Below are positions 1 to 10,444 of a stretch of DNA of 64,000 nt, piece by piece (within the stretch, counting starts at the first letter, position 1; each line of letters begins with the position of its first letter). The stretch spans positions 1-64,000 of the forward strand of contig NZ_LZLY01000085.1 in NCBI RefSeq assembly GCF_001673535.1, written 5' to 3'. The position numbers were made by a program, and so were the translations under genes. This DNA comes from Mycobacterium sp. 1081908.1 (GTDB lineage Bacteria; Actinomycetota; Actinomycetes; Mycobacteriales; Mycobacteriaceae). The notes below the pieces were generated by a model. It was not told the DNA's origin and searched no databases. It saw nothing but the letters and a program-made list of their open reading frames with translations.

Positions 1-567
1 CGCCGCGCGCCGCCGCGACAAGGCCCTGACCAGCCTGGGCGTCTCGGCGCTGATCCAGGGCCCCCACCTCGCCAGCGGGCTCAGCCGCCCCGGCCGCCAA
101 GAGGACGGCATCGACACCGTGAGCGGAACCGTCAGGTTCGCCGGCACCGTCACGCGGTGGCGGCTCAGCACCTGCTGGAAGGAGGCGTCGTTGAGCATCG
201 GGGCCACGTCGATCGCCCATTGGGCCGACCCGTCGGCGGTGAACAGGTAGCGATGTGCCGCCCGGTTCGCCCGGGCGAACAGCGGCGGGAACCCAGGCCC
301 GGCGGTGAAGGCGGCGGCGACGTCGTGCACCTCCGAGCCATCCACAGGGTAACGCCCCCCGCCGTGCGCCGCGATCAGCGCCATGGCCCGGGTGGTGAGC
401 TCGGCCGCCATGGCCGACTGCAGGCCGGGGTCGCCCGCCGCGCGCTGCGCCAGCGCGGCGTAGCCGTCCTCGCTGACGAGGTTGCGCTGCGCCCACGACG
501 CCGGGATCGCGACGGCCAGGGCGAGCGTGGCGGTCAGCCACAGCACCAGGGTCGCGGCGAATCGCAC
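1..567 (-). CDS. Membrane protein, N-terminal part only (cut by window edge)
   Basis: An open frame starts at a GTG at 567 and reads leftward without a stop to base 1, giving 189 residues. Residues 4-24 are a hydrophobic segment (LVLWLTATLALAVAIPASW), which could be a signal anchor or first membrane span. The rest is soluble, with an Arg-rich stretch at the window edge. It lies 10 bases after the DinB gene stop on the same strand, so it is probably the last gene of an operon with the VOC and DinB genes. I do not recognise the family and assign no function. The frame and codon use look coding; the missing C-terminus could hold more membrane spans. Confidence 0.6.
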   Translation of the reverse strand, partial: MRFAATLVLWLTATLALAVAIPASWAQRNLVSEDGYAALAQRAAGDPGLQSAMAAELTTRAMALIAAHGGGRYPVDGSEVHDVAAAFTAGPGFPPLFARANRAAHRYLFTADGSAQWAIDVAPMLNDASFQQVLSRHRVTVPANLTVPLTVSMPSSWRPGRLSPLARWGPWISAETPRLVRALSRRRAA

Positions 568-577
568 GCCCTAGAAC

Positions 578-1093
578 CTACTGAATCCCCCGCACGTAGG
601 CGGCCTGCCCGAGGTGCTGGGCGCAGTCGTCGATGATGCTGACCAGCCGCGCGCTGGCCGTCACAGGCGGGTCCCAGTTGGTGTCGACGACGCGGGACAG
701 CTCGTCGGCGGTCACGCTGGCGATGTATTCGAGGGTCAGCTTGTGCACCGCGTGGTAGTAGCCGGCGAGCAGGTCGGCCGGCGCCTTGACCTTCGCCACC
801 TCGTCGGGGCCGTGCCCGTAGCCGGTGTCGTTGCGCGGCAGGTCCAGCCCGAACCGGTCCACCCAGCCGTCGCGGGTCCACACCTGCTCGACGCCGGCCA
901 CATGCGCCAGCTGAATGTCCTGCACCCGCGCGCTGTGCCAGATCAGCCAGGCGATGCTGTTGGCGTTCGGCGTCGGGCGGTAGTCGGACACCTCGTCGGT
1001 CAGCCCGTCGGCGAGCTCGTCGACGTGCTCGATCAACCGGGTGAACGCGTCGCGAAGCAGTTCCTGTGTGGCGGCGTCACTTTCAGCTCCCAT
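578..1093 (-). CDS. DinB / DUF664 family protein (Rv0443-like)
   Basis: This 171-residue protein matches the length of H37Rv Rv0443, which also lies next to PPE10. It has the DinB four-helix-bundle pattern, with candidate metal-binding histidines in IWHSARVQD, YYHAVHKLT and CAQHLGQAAY. DinB proteins are metal-binding, and some actinobacterial members are mycothiol-dependent enzymes; no substrate can be read here. I chose the ATG at 1093 because residues upstream in the same frame belong to the neighbouring VOC gene's coding DNA. It follows the VOC gene by 10 bases and precedes the membrane protein by 10, so the three look like one transcript. Confidence 0.8.
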   Translation of the reverse strand: MGAESDAATQELLRDAFTRLIEHVDELADGLTDEVSDYRPTPNANSIAWLIWHSARVQDIQLAHVAGVEQVWTRDGWVDRFGLDLPRNDTGYGHGPDEVAKVKAPADLLAGYYHAVHKLTLEYIASVTADELSRVVDTNWDPPVTASARLVSIIDDCAQHLGQAAYVRGIQ

Positions 1094-1103
1094 AGAGCCG
1101 ACC

Positions 1104-1472
1104 CTACGCGCCGTGCCAGACCGCCTCGACGTTGTTGCCGTCGGGATCGCGCACGAACGCGCCGAAATAGCCGGGGTGATATTCCGGCCACAGCCGCGGC
1201 TCGTGCAACGACTCGGCGCCCCGTTCCATGGCCGCCCGGTGGAACGCGCGCACCGCGTCTTCGCCGTCGGCCGCGAAGGCCACGTGCACCTCGCGGTTGG
1301 GGCCCATGCCGGTCCCGTCGGCGATCCAGAACGACGGCTTGCCGTCACGGCCGTATCCGATGGCCGGACCGACGTCCATCTGCCGCGAGAACCCCAGCAC
1401 TCCCAGCACGTGGTCGTAGAAATCCTGCGATTTCGAATAATCGGCGCAATTGATTCCGAAGTGATCGATCAC
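1104..1472 (-). CDS. Glyoxalase/bleomycin-resistance (VOC) family protein
   Basis: A single VOC domain of about 122 residues, beginning with IDHFGINCADY and followed by FYDHVLGVLGF. Late in the protein come DPDGNNVEAVWHG, the conserved end of the fold, and PEYHPGYFGAFVRDPDG. VOC proteins bind a metal and act on small molecules or bind drugs; the substrate is unknown. I chose the GTG at 1472 because AGGA lies eight bases upstream of it. A longer form from an upstream start at 1496 would add eight residues with no better signal. It heads a likely operon with the DinB protein and is divergent from the deacylase at 1520, leaving 47 bases for both promoters. Confidence 0.8.
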   Translation of the reverse strand: MIDHFGINCADYSKSQDFYDHVLGVLGFSRQMDVGPAIGYGRDGKPSFWIADGTGMGPNREVHVAFAADGEDAVRAFHRAAMERGAESLHEPRLWPEYHPGYFGAFVRDPDGNNVEAVWHGA

Positions 1473-1507
1473 GGAAGAGATCCTGGCACGACGCACCGAC
1501 GCGGTCG

Positions 1508-1513
1508 TAGATT
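1508..1513 (+). promoter_or_regulatory. -10 element TAGATT, leaderless arrangement
   Basis: TAGATT ends six bases before the ATG at 1520, placing the expected start of transcription at or next to the start codon. No Shine-Dalgarno sequence precedes that ATG. Confidence 0.4.
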
Positions 1514-1519
1514 GTTTGA

Positions 1520-3262
<1,743 letters not shown>

Positions 3263-3288
3263 CGCCACGAAGGGCCCCCCATCCCGGT

Positions 3289-3294
3289 TAAGTT
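3289..3294 (+). promoter_or_regulatory. -10 element TAAGTT before the PPE gene
   Basis: TAAGTT ends six bases before the GTG start at 3301, again consistent with leaderless transcription. The sequence before the GTG has no convincing ribosome-binding site. Confidence 0.35.
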
Positions 3295-3300
3295 GGGTTA

Positions 3301-4689
3301 GTGACAAGCCCGCATTTTGCGTGGTTGCCGCCAGAAATCAACTCGGCACTTATCTTCGCCGGTCCCGGGGCGGCGCCGCTGCTCGCTGCGGCCGCCGCGT
3401 GGGACGGGTTGGCCGAGGATCTGGCGTCTTCGGCTTCGTCATTCTTCTCGGTGACAAACGATCTGGCCAACGGTTCGTGGCAGGGCGCGTCGGCGGCCGC
3501 GATGATGACCGTAGCAACGCAATATGTGAGCTGGCTCAGCGCGGCGGCGGCTCAGGCCGAGGCGGCATCGAGCCAGGCCGCGGCCATCGCGGCCGCGTTC
3601 GAGACGGCGGTGGCGGCCACCGTGCAGCCCGCGGTGGTCGCGGCCAACCGCTCCCTGGTTAAGGCCCTGGCGTCCACGAACTGGTTCGGATTCAACATCC
3701 CGGCGATCATGGACACCGAGGCCGCGTACGAGGCGATGTGGGCGGCCGACGTGGCCGCGATGTTCGGCTACCACGCCGACGCGACGGCGGCCGTCGCACA
3801 ATTGGCGCCCTGGCAGCAGGTCCTGCAGAAGCTCGGTTTCAGCTTCGCCAACGGGCGAATGAGTTTCGGTCCGCTAACGATGGGCAATTCGAACATCGGT
3901 TTCGGAAACAACGGCAGCCTGAATGTCGGTTCCGGAAATTCGGGTAACAACAACTTCGGCCTCGGCAACCTCGGAAATAACAACTTTGGGTTCGGCAACA
4001 GCGGCAGCAACGACTTCGGAATCGGGCTGACCGGGAGCAACCAGATCGGCTTCGGCGGCTTCAACTCCGGTAGTGGCAACATCGGGTTGTTCAACTCGGG
4101 CACCGGCAACATCGGCTTTTTCAACTCCGGGAGCGGAAACCTCGGCATCGGGAACTCGGGCGTCTCGAATACCGGCTTCCTGAATTCGGGTTCGGTCAAC
4201 GCCGGCATTTTGAACACCGGCACCGCCAACACCGGTTTCTTCCAGGGGGACGGGCTGAGCAGCGCGGAGGCGGTCAACTCCAGCCACTACATGACGGGCG
4301 GCGTCAGCGCGGCCAACCTCAGCTCCGGTCTGCTCAACTCGGTCACCGCCTCGACCGGCGGCCTGCCGGCCGCGGCCGGATCGAGCCTGCTCAGCAACGC
4401 CAGCTTCTCCGCGCCGGCCGACGCCTCCGCCATTGCCAGCGGCCTCGAAGCGGGCCACGCGAACTCCGCCGTCAGCGCCGCGGGTGGACCCACGCCCACC
4501 CCGCCGGCCCTGCGGACCACGACGGGCGCGCCTCCGGGGTTCTTCGCCGCCGGCAACGGCGACCCCGGCGTCCGGAGCCTGCCGCCCAGCCGCGAGTCGA
4601 ACATCCCCAGCTCGGGCTTCTTCAACAAGGCCGAGCGCGGCCCCGACGCTCCCGACCCCGGGACCAGGGAGCCGCTGCTCACCGACTAG
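3301..4689 (+). CDS. PPE10: PPE family protein, MPTR subfamily (PPE10-like)
   Basis: A 462-residue PPE protein, with Pro-Pro-Glu at residues 10-12 in LPPEIN and the PPE helical domain to about residue 180. WQG near residue 60 is the WxG turn. From about 198 to 320 it carries pentapeptide-like repeats of the type NxGxGN and FNSGxGN (major polymorphic tandem repeats). A Ser/Pro-rich C-terminal segment follows. PPE-MPTR proteins are ESX-5-exported surface or secreted proteins. No PE partner gene lies beside it. Position next to an Rv0441c-like gene and near groEL2 matches PPE10 (Rv0442c). The start is a GTG. Confidence 0.9.
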   Translation: MTSPHFAWLPPEINSALIFAGPGAAPLLAAAAAWDGLAEDLASSASSFFSVTNDLANGSWQGASAAAMMTVATQYVSWLSAAAAQAEAASSQAAAIAAAFETAVAATVQPAVVAANRSLVKALASTNWFGFNIPAIMDTEAAYEAMWAADVAAMFGYHADATAAVAQLAPWQQVLQKLGFSFANGRMSFGPLTMGNSNIGFGNNGSLNVGSGNSGNNNFGLGNLGNNNFGFGNSGSNDFGIGLTGSNQIGFGGFNSGSGNIGLFNSGTGNIGFFNSGSGNLGIGNSGVSNTGFLNSGSVNAGILNTGTANTGFFQGDGLSSAEAVNSSHYMTGGVSAANLSSGLLNSVTASTGGLPAAAGSSLLSNASFSAPADASAIASGLEAGHANSAVSAAGGPTPTPPALRTTTGAPPGFFAAGNGDPGVRSLPPSRESNIPSSGFFNKAERGPDAPDPGTREPLLTD

Positions 4690-4694
4690 CGGCC

Positions 4695-4700
4695 TATCCT
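4695..4700 (+). promoter_or_regulatory. -10 element TATCCT, leaderless arrangement
   Basis: TATCCT ends seven bases before the ATG at 4708, in the short gap after the PPE stop codon. Confidence 0.35.
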
Positions 4701-4707
4701 CGAAGCC

Positions 4708-5106
4708 ATGCGCACGAAGAAGAAGGTCGACGTCAAGCGGCTGGCCGCGGCGCTGCCGGACTACCCGTTCGCCTACCTGATCACCGTCGGCGAGGACTAT
4801 CGCGCGCACACCGTGACGGTCGAGCCGCGGCTGCGTGACGGCGCGGTCCTCGACATCGGCCTCATCGGCGGCCGCACGCGCACCAACCTGGCCCACCGCC
4901 GCGACGTCACCCTGCTGTGGCCCCCGCGCGAGCCCGGGGGGTACTCGCTGATCGTCGACGGCACCGCCGAGGTGAGCGAGTCGGCCGACGAGACGGTCCG
5001 CCTGGGCGTGGTGCCCGAGCGCGCGCTGCTGCACCGCGAGGCCGACTCCCCGTCGGTGGCCAAAGGCTGCCTGCACGACTGCGTGGTGTTCTCGCTGCCG
5101 GCCTGA
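4708..5106 (+). CDS. Pyridoxamine 5'-phosphate oxidase-like FMN-binding protein (Rv0441c-like)
   Basis: A 132-residue split-barrel protein of the pyridoxamine-phosphate-oxidase/F420-reductase fold. Visible features are the early strand [43 protein letters not shown] (flavin-phosphate contact region), and the closing [11 protein letters not shown]. Many mycobacterial relatives bind FMN, F420 or heme; the cofactor cannot be decided from the sequence. The equivalent in H37Rv is Rv0441c, between PPE10 and groEL2. It ends 14 bases before the left inverted repeat of the DUF559 unit, which is inserted here relative to the H37Rv order. Confidence 0.75.
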   Translation: MRTKKKVDVKRLAAALPDYPFAYLITVGEDYRAHTVTVEPRLRDGAVLDIGLIGGRTRTNLAHRRDVTLLWPPREPGGYSLIVDGTAEVSESADETVRLGVVPERALLHREADSPSVAKGCLHDCVVFSLPA

Positions 5107-5119
5107 GTTTCGGCGCGCC

Positions 5120-5164
5120 GAGTGTGGGCCCTAGGTACGAAAACTGCCTCGAATTCATCCATAG
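5120..5164. repeat. Left imperfect terminal inverted repeat of DUF559 unit 1
   Basis: These 45 bases pair, without gaps, with the reverse complement of 6040-6084. The outer nine bases GAGTGTGGG are identical, as are GTACG and TTCATCCA further in; by hand I count about 27 of 45 matches. The repeat overlaps the last codons of the DUF559 gene. Confidence 0.5.
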
Positions 5165-5988
5165 GCCCCACGCGCGCGCAGCTTGTCCTTCACGCGCCCC
5201 ACGAGGGCGTCCGGTCGCGACAGCATCTCGGCACTGACTCTGACCACCGTCCACCCGGCCGCTTCCAGCAGGGCTATCCGCTCGATGTCCCACGACCGCT
5301 GGTATCGGTCCTCCCAATGCCGGATGCCGTCATACTCGACAGCAACCTTCCACTGCCGCCAGCCCATGTCGACGCGAATGCGCAGATTCGGGAACTCGAT
5401 CTGCGTCTCCGGCTTGGGGAGTCCCGCGCCGACCAACAGCAGTCGTACCTTCGTCTCTTGCGGCGATTCGGCACCGCCGTCGGCCAACTCCAACGCGGTA
5501 CGCAGTCGCCGGATGCCTTGTGTTCCCGGGTGCCGGTTGGCCAAAGCAACGACGTCCACGGGCTTGATACGCGTCGCATTGAGCAACGCGTCGAGGATCG
5601 GCACCGACGCGACAACGGCCATGCCGCGACCGATATCGAATGCTGTTCGGGCCGCGGTCGTTACGCGCATCCCTTCGACGGTGCATACCTCGTCGCTGGC
5701 CAGCTTGTAGCTGCGGACGACCATGCCTCGCTGACAGTGCCGATCCCCACGCAGGATCTCCGCGGGGGCGCGCACGTCTAGCCACTTTGTGCCATATACG
5801 GCGGCGGCGGACAGGCCGGCCAGCGTCGCGCCCGTGGACAGCCAGGCCGCGCGCGCTTTGACGGCTGCCGTCAGCTCAATGCCTTCCGCGACGTAGACAT
5901 CGCGGAACACCGCCCGGTATCGGGTGCGCAATTGACTGCGGGTGACGGCACCGCTTGCCAGCGCTTCGCTGCCCAGAAATGGCCGCAT
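5155..5988 (-). CDS. DUF559 (Vsr-fold) protein with AbiEi-like N-terminus, copy 1
   Basis: A 277-residue protein in two parts. Residues 1-100 resemble the AbiEi-type winged-helix start: SRSQ-like helix, LRTRYRAVFRDVYV, then AAWLSTGATLAGLSAAAVYG. Residues 180-277 are a DUF559/Vsr-like PD-(D/E)xK nuclease fold, with LRIRVDMGWRQWKVAVEYDG (candidate Asp and Glu), DIERIALLEAAGWTVVRV, and a final basic helix. A close paralogue is at 60881-61732. Biochemical activity is inferred from fold only; a nicking or repair-type role is possible. It stands alone, opposite to its left neighbour, inside the inverted repeats 5120-5164 and 6040-6084, between genes that are adjacent in H37Rv. Confidence 0.75.
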   Translation of the reverse strand: MRPFLGSEALASGAVTRSQLRTRYRAVFRDVYVAEGIELTAAVKARAAWLSTGATLAGLSAAAVYGTKWLDVRAPAEILRGDRHCQRGMVVRSYKLASDEVCTVEGMRVTTAARTAFDIGRGMAVVASVPILDALLNATRIKPVDVVALANRHPGTQGIRRLRTALELADGGAESPQETKVRLLLVGAGLPKPETQIEFPNLRIRVDMGWRQWKVAVEYDGIRHWEDRYQRSWDIERIALLEAAGWTVVRVSAEMLSRPDALVGRVKDKLRARGAYG

Positions 5989-6039
5989 GCTGGCATATTC
6001 GCGGCCCTTGCCGGCCTGCGCGTGCGTCGACTGTGGGTT

Positions 6040-6084
6040 CTGTGGATGAAAATCGATGTGCGGACGTACTTATCCCCCACACTC
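6040..6084. repeat. Right imperfect terminal inverted repeat of DUF559 unit 1
   Basis: Reverse-complement partner of 5120-5164, ending in CCCACACTC at 6076-6084. It lies 51 bases upstream of the DUF559 start codon, so it could also contain that gene's promoter. Confidence 0.5.
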
Positions 6085-6092
6085 AAGGACAC

Positions 6093-6126
6093 GAAAAAGC
6101 CCGCCCCCCAAAGGGAGCGGGCTTCT
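6093..6126 (-). terminator. Rho-independent terminator of groEL2
   Basis: On the minus strand, 12 bases after the groEL2 stop, a GC-rich stem (GCCCGCTCCC pairing with GGGGGGCGGGC) with a short loop is followed by TTTTTCG. This is one of the few classical terminators in the window. Confidence 0.8.
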
Positions 6127-6138
6127 TCTGGTGCGGAC

Positions 6139-7785
<1,647 letters not shown>

Positions 7786-7890
7786 TTATGGGGTGACACT
7801 CAGGGCGACCGCTTGTCGAGTCGCCCCATTTACGCTGTGGCCGGGTGCAGTGCCCGCGACGGACGACCAAGCTGGTCTCACCGTCCCGAC

Positions 7891-7917
7891 CTAGCACTCG
7901 CCGGTCGCGAGTGCCAA
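7891..7917. promoter_or_regulatory. CIRCE operator 1 (HrcA site)
   Basis: CTAGCACTC, nine bases, GAGTGCCAA: a near-perfect match to the CIRCE inverted repeat TTAGCACTC-N9-GAGTGCTAA. It sits just downstream of the predicted transcription start of groEL2, about 127 bases before the ATG. Confidence 0.9.
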
Positions 7918-7922
7918 CGTCA

Positions 7923-7951
7923 TTCTTAGCACTCGCCTATGCCGAGTGCAA
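7923..7951 (-). promoter_or_regulatory. groEL2 promoter
   Basis: On the minus strand TTGCAC (7951-7946) and TAAGAA (7928-7923) are separated by 17 bases, a good housekeeping-sigma arrangement. CIRCE operator 2 covers almost the whole promoter, so HrcA binding should block polymerase. Confidence 0.65.
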
Positions 7952-7952
7952 G
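7926..7952. promoter_or_regulatory. CIRCE operator 2 (HrcA site)
   Basis: TTAGCACTC, nine bases, GAGTGCAAG: left arm perfect, right arm with two mismatches to the CIRCE consensus. It lies eight bases from operator 1 and overlaps the -35 and -10 of groEL2. Confidence 0.85.
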
Positions 7953-7964
7953 AACGGCCCGGGG

Positions 7965-8531
7965 TTATCGCTGCGCGCGTAAACCGTCGACGACGACGTC
8001 GGTCACCCGCTCGGCCAGCGCCGAGTTATAGGCCTCCATCGCCTGGCATCCGACCAGGATCGTCTTCACCTCGCGCACACCGAGGTCGGCCCGCGCGGTT
8101 CCCGCCCGCTGCGCGGCCCGCAGCAGCTCGTCGAGCACGGCCAGGAACGCGTCCTCGGCGTCGGGCGCCGCGCTGGCGATGTCGATGCCCCATCCGGCCA
8201 GCGCGTCGACCAGCCCGCGGTCGGCCGCGCCCCATTGCAGCACCATCGAGCGCAGGAAGACGAAGAGCGCCTCCGCCGGCCCCTCGGACTCCAGCAGCGC
8301 GCGCCCGTCGTCGACGAGGCGCTGCATCCGGTCCTCGATGACGGCCTGAAACAGCGCCTCCTTGGTGGGGAAGTGCCGGTAGACGGTGCCGGCGCCGACG
8401 CCGGCGCGCCGGGCGATCTCGTCGATCGGCACCGACAGGCCCTCGGCCGCGAACGTCTCGTAGGCGACGTCGAGCACGCGCGCGCGGTTGCGCGCCGCGT
8501 CGGCCCGCAACGGCCGTGCGGGTTGCGCCAA
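7965..8531 (-). CDS. TetR family transcriptional regulator
   Basis: A 188-residue TetR repressor. The N-terminal DNA-binding domain spans residues 12-58, with VPIDEIARRAGVGAGTVYRHF as helix-turn-helix and FPTKEALFQAV after it. The C-terminal ligand domain is unassigned. The start is a TTG at 8531; no in-frame ATG or GTG lies upstream. It is divergent from the SDR at 8636, with a 10-base inverted repeat and a good promoter in the gap, so it probably controls the SDR-cupin pair and perhaps itself. It is not part of the H37Rv groEL2 neighbourhood as I remember it. Confidence 0.85.
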   Translation of the reverse strand: MAQPARPLRADAARNRARVLDVAYETFAAEGLSVPIDEIARRAGVGAGTVYRHFPTKEALFQAVIEDRMQRLVDDGRALLESEGPAEALFVFLRSMVLQWGAADRGLVDALAGWGIDIASAAPDAEDAFLAVLDELLRAAQRAGTARADLGVREVKTILVGCQAMEAYNSALAERVTDVVVDGLRAQR

Positions 8532-8549
8532 CTGTTCACCACCTCGAGG

Positions 8550-8610
8550 TTGACAAAACGGGGCGTGCGTTCCGTATAGTCTGGAGGCAACCGGAGCGCT
8601 CGCCCCGTTT
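8550..8610 (+). promoter_or_regulatory. SDR promoter with 10-base inverted-repeat operator
   Basis: TTGACA at 8550-8555 and TATAGT at 8575-8580 form a sigma-A-like promoter with a 19-base spacer. AAACGGGGCG at 8556-8565 is repeated exactly in reverse complement as CGCCCCGTTT at 8601-8610, placing one arm in the spacer and the other after the start of transcription. This is a plausible site for the adjacent TetR protein. Confidence 0.55.
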
Positions 8611-8635
8611 ACCTTACTAGCGTAGGAGCTTCCCC

Positions 8636-9550
8636 ATGGCCAAGTGGACCGCCGCGGACATTCCCGACCAGACCGGTCGCGTCGCCGTCATCACGGGGGC
8701 CAACACCGGCCTCGGCTACGAGACCGCCCTGGCGCTGGCCGAGCACGGCGCCCACGTCGTGCTGGCGGTGCGCAACCTCGACAAGGGCAAGGACGCCGCC
8801 GCGCGCATCACGGCCAGCAGCCCGCACGCCGACGTGGCGCTGCAGGAGCTGGACCTGACGTCGCTGGAGTCCGTCCGCGCCGCGGCCGAGCAGCTGCGCT
8901 CCGCCCACGACCGCATCGACCTGCTGATCAACAACGCCGGGGTGATGTACACCCCGAAGGAAACCACCGCGGACGGCTTCGAGATGCAGTTCGGCACCAA
9001 CCACCTCGGCCACTTTGCGCTCACCGGCCTGCTGCTGGACCGGCTGCTGCCCGTCGCCGGCTCCCGGGTCGTGACCGTCAGCAGCATGGGCCATCGCATC
9101 CTCGCCGACATCCACTTCGACGACCTGCAGTGGGAGCGCCGCTACAACCGCGTGGCGGCGTACGGACAGGCCAAGCTGGCCAACCTGCTGTTCACCTACG
9201 AGCTGCAGCGCCGGCTCGCCGCGCATGGCACGACGATCGCCGCCGCCGCCCACCCCGGCGGGTCGAACACCGAGCTCGGCCGCTACACGCCCACGGCGTT
9301 CCGGCCGCTCGTCAACGTGTTCTTCAACGTGATTGCGCAGGACGCGGCCATGGGCGCGCTCCCGACGCTGCGCGCCGCGACCGACCCCGGCGTGCTTGGC
9401 GGCCAGTACTACGGCCCCGACGGGTTCGCCGAAACCCGCGGCTACCCGAAAATCGTTGCGTCCAGCCGGAAGTCGCACGACGCCGAGTTGCAGCGGCGAT
9501 TGTGGGAGGTCTCGGAGCAGCTCACCGGGGTGGTCTACCGGTTCGACTAA
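8636..9550 (+). CDS. Short-chain dehydrogenase/reductase (Rv0439c-like)
   Basis: A 304-residue classical SDR. TGANTGLG near residue 21 binds NAD(P), NNAGVMYTPK is the NNAG motif near 98, SSM near 148 gives the catalytic Ser, and YGQAK near 175 gives the catalytic Tyr and Lys. The long insert and PGGSNTEL segment resemble the retinol-dehydrogenase/protochlorophyllide-reductase-like SDR branch. The substrate is unknown. In H37Rv the equivalent Rv0439c lies between moeA2 and groEL2; here extra genes separate it from moeA2. A second SDR of the same branch is at 20715-21647. The cupin gene follows 18 bases later. Confidence 0.9.
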   Translation: MAKWTAADIPDQTGRVAVITGANTGLGYETALALAEHGAHVVLAVRNLDKGKDAAARITASSPHADVALQELDLTSLESVRAAAEQLRSAHDRIDLLINNAGVMYTPKETTADGFEMQFGTNHLGHFALTGLLLDRLLPVAGSRVVTVSSMGHRILADIHFDDLQWERRYNRVAAYGQAKLANLLFTYELQRRLAAHGTTIAAAAHPGGSNTELGRYTPTAFRPLVNVFFNVIAQDAAMGALPTLRAATDPGVLGGQYYGPDGFAETRGYPKIVASSRKSHDAELQRRLWEVSEQLTGVVYRFD

Positions 9551-9568
9551 GGGGGTAACACTGGAGGC

Positions 9569-10063
9569 ATGTCCCTCGTCGTGCCCCCGTACCCGCCGCC
9601 GCGCTACACCGAGGACGAACCGGAGATCAGCGCCTGGCTCAAGCGCGCCGACGAACCCCCCGACTACGAGACGTTCGGGACCAAGTACCACTACCTGGCC
9701 AACCAGCAGGCCACCGACGGTGACTACGGCCTGTACCGGGTCGACATCGCGCCGGCCGGCGGCGGGCCGCCGGCGCACTATCACCGGGCGATGTCCGAGG
9801 CGTTCTTCGTCCTGTCCGGGACGATGAAGCTGTTCGACGGCAACGAGTGGCTCGACGGCCACCAGGGCGACTTCCTCTACGTCCCGCCCGGCGGCGTCCA
9901 CGGTTTCCGCAACGAGGCGGACGCGCCGGCATCGGTGCTGATGTTGTTCGCGCCCGGCGCCCCGCGCGAGGCCTACTTCGAGGGCTTCGCGGCGCTGGCC
10001 GACATGAGCGACGACGAACGCCGAGAGTGGTTCATCCGCCACGACAACTATTGGGTGCAGTAG
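9569..10063 (+). CDS. Cupin domain protein
   Basis: A 164-residue single-cupin protein. Motif 1 is PPAHYHRAMSEAFFVLSGTMKLF, giving two His and one Glu as metal ligands. Motif 2 is GDFLYVPPGGVHGFRN, giving the third His. Such proteins include dioxygenases, isomerases and ligand-binding regulators, and the reaction cannot be read from this sequence. It follows the SDR by 18 bases and is probably cotranscribed with it under the TetR-linked promoter. Confidence 0.8.
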   Translation: MSLVVPPYPPPRYTEDEPEISAWLKRADEPPDYETFGTKYHYLANQQATDGDYGLYRVDIAPAGGGPPAHYHRAMSEAFFVLSGTMKLFDGNEWLDGHQGDFLYVPPGGVHGFRNEADAPASVLMLFAPGAPREAYFEGFAALADMSDDERREWFIRHDNYWVQ

Positions 10064-10135
10064 CCGGGTTAATGCTGGGCGAACATTCGGTGTTGGGCCA
10101 CGATGACCGGCCGGGGTGCGACGTAGGGTTTGGCC

Positions 10136-10444
10136 GTGCAGGCCAAGAAACCGCAGTCGAAGCGGGAAGCGGCGTGGGCGCGGACCAAAATCGAGATGGC
10201 GCGCAGCGCCCCGATCCGGGCCGCGGAGCGGGTCAAGCGGGTGAGGCAGGGCAGCCGGCCGCCGGCGCCAAGCGCCTTGGCGCAGGCCGGAACCGGGGCG
10301 CCGGCCCGGCACCGGGGCGAGCGAGGCGTGCGGATTCACCGCCACCGGGTCGAACCGGCCGCTAACCGGCGAATCGGTAGTCGCCGTCGACCAGCCCGCG
10401 GGTCCGCTCGAAGAACGTCCGGCCGCTGTAGGGCAATTGGGTGA
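10136..10444 (+). CDS. Possible small basic protein (doubtful)
   Basis: A 102-residue frame from a GTG at 10136, beginning VQAKKPQSKREAAWARTKIE, rich in Lys and Arg throughout. TAGGGT at 10124-10129 ends six bases before the GTG, the leaderless pattern seen at accepted genes here. Against it, the last 83 bases overlap the oppositely oriented monooxygenase gene, and the second half is low-complexity Arg/Pro. The 298-base gap between the cupin and the monooxygenase otherwise holds nothing I can identify. Confidence 0.3.
   Translation: MQAKKPQSKREAAWARTKIEMARSAPIRAAERVKRVRQGSRPPAPSALAQAGTGAPARHRGERGVRIHRHRVEPAANRRIGSRRRPARGSARRTSGRCRAIG

Noticed and set aside
3880..4250. Tandem repeats in the PPE gene that might be a DNA minisatellite
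   Set aside because: They keep frame and encode the NxGxGN pentapeptide pattern of MPTR proteins, so they are explained by the protein.
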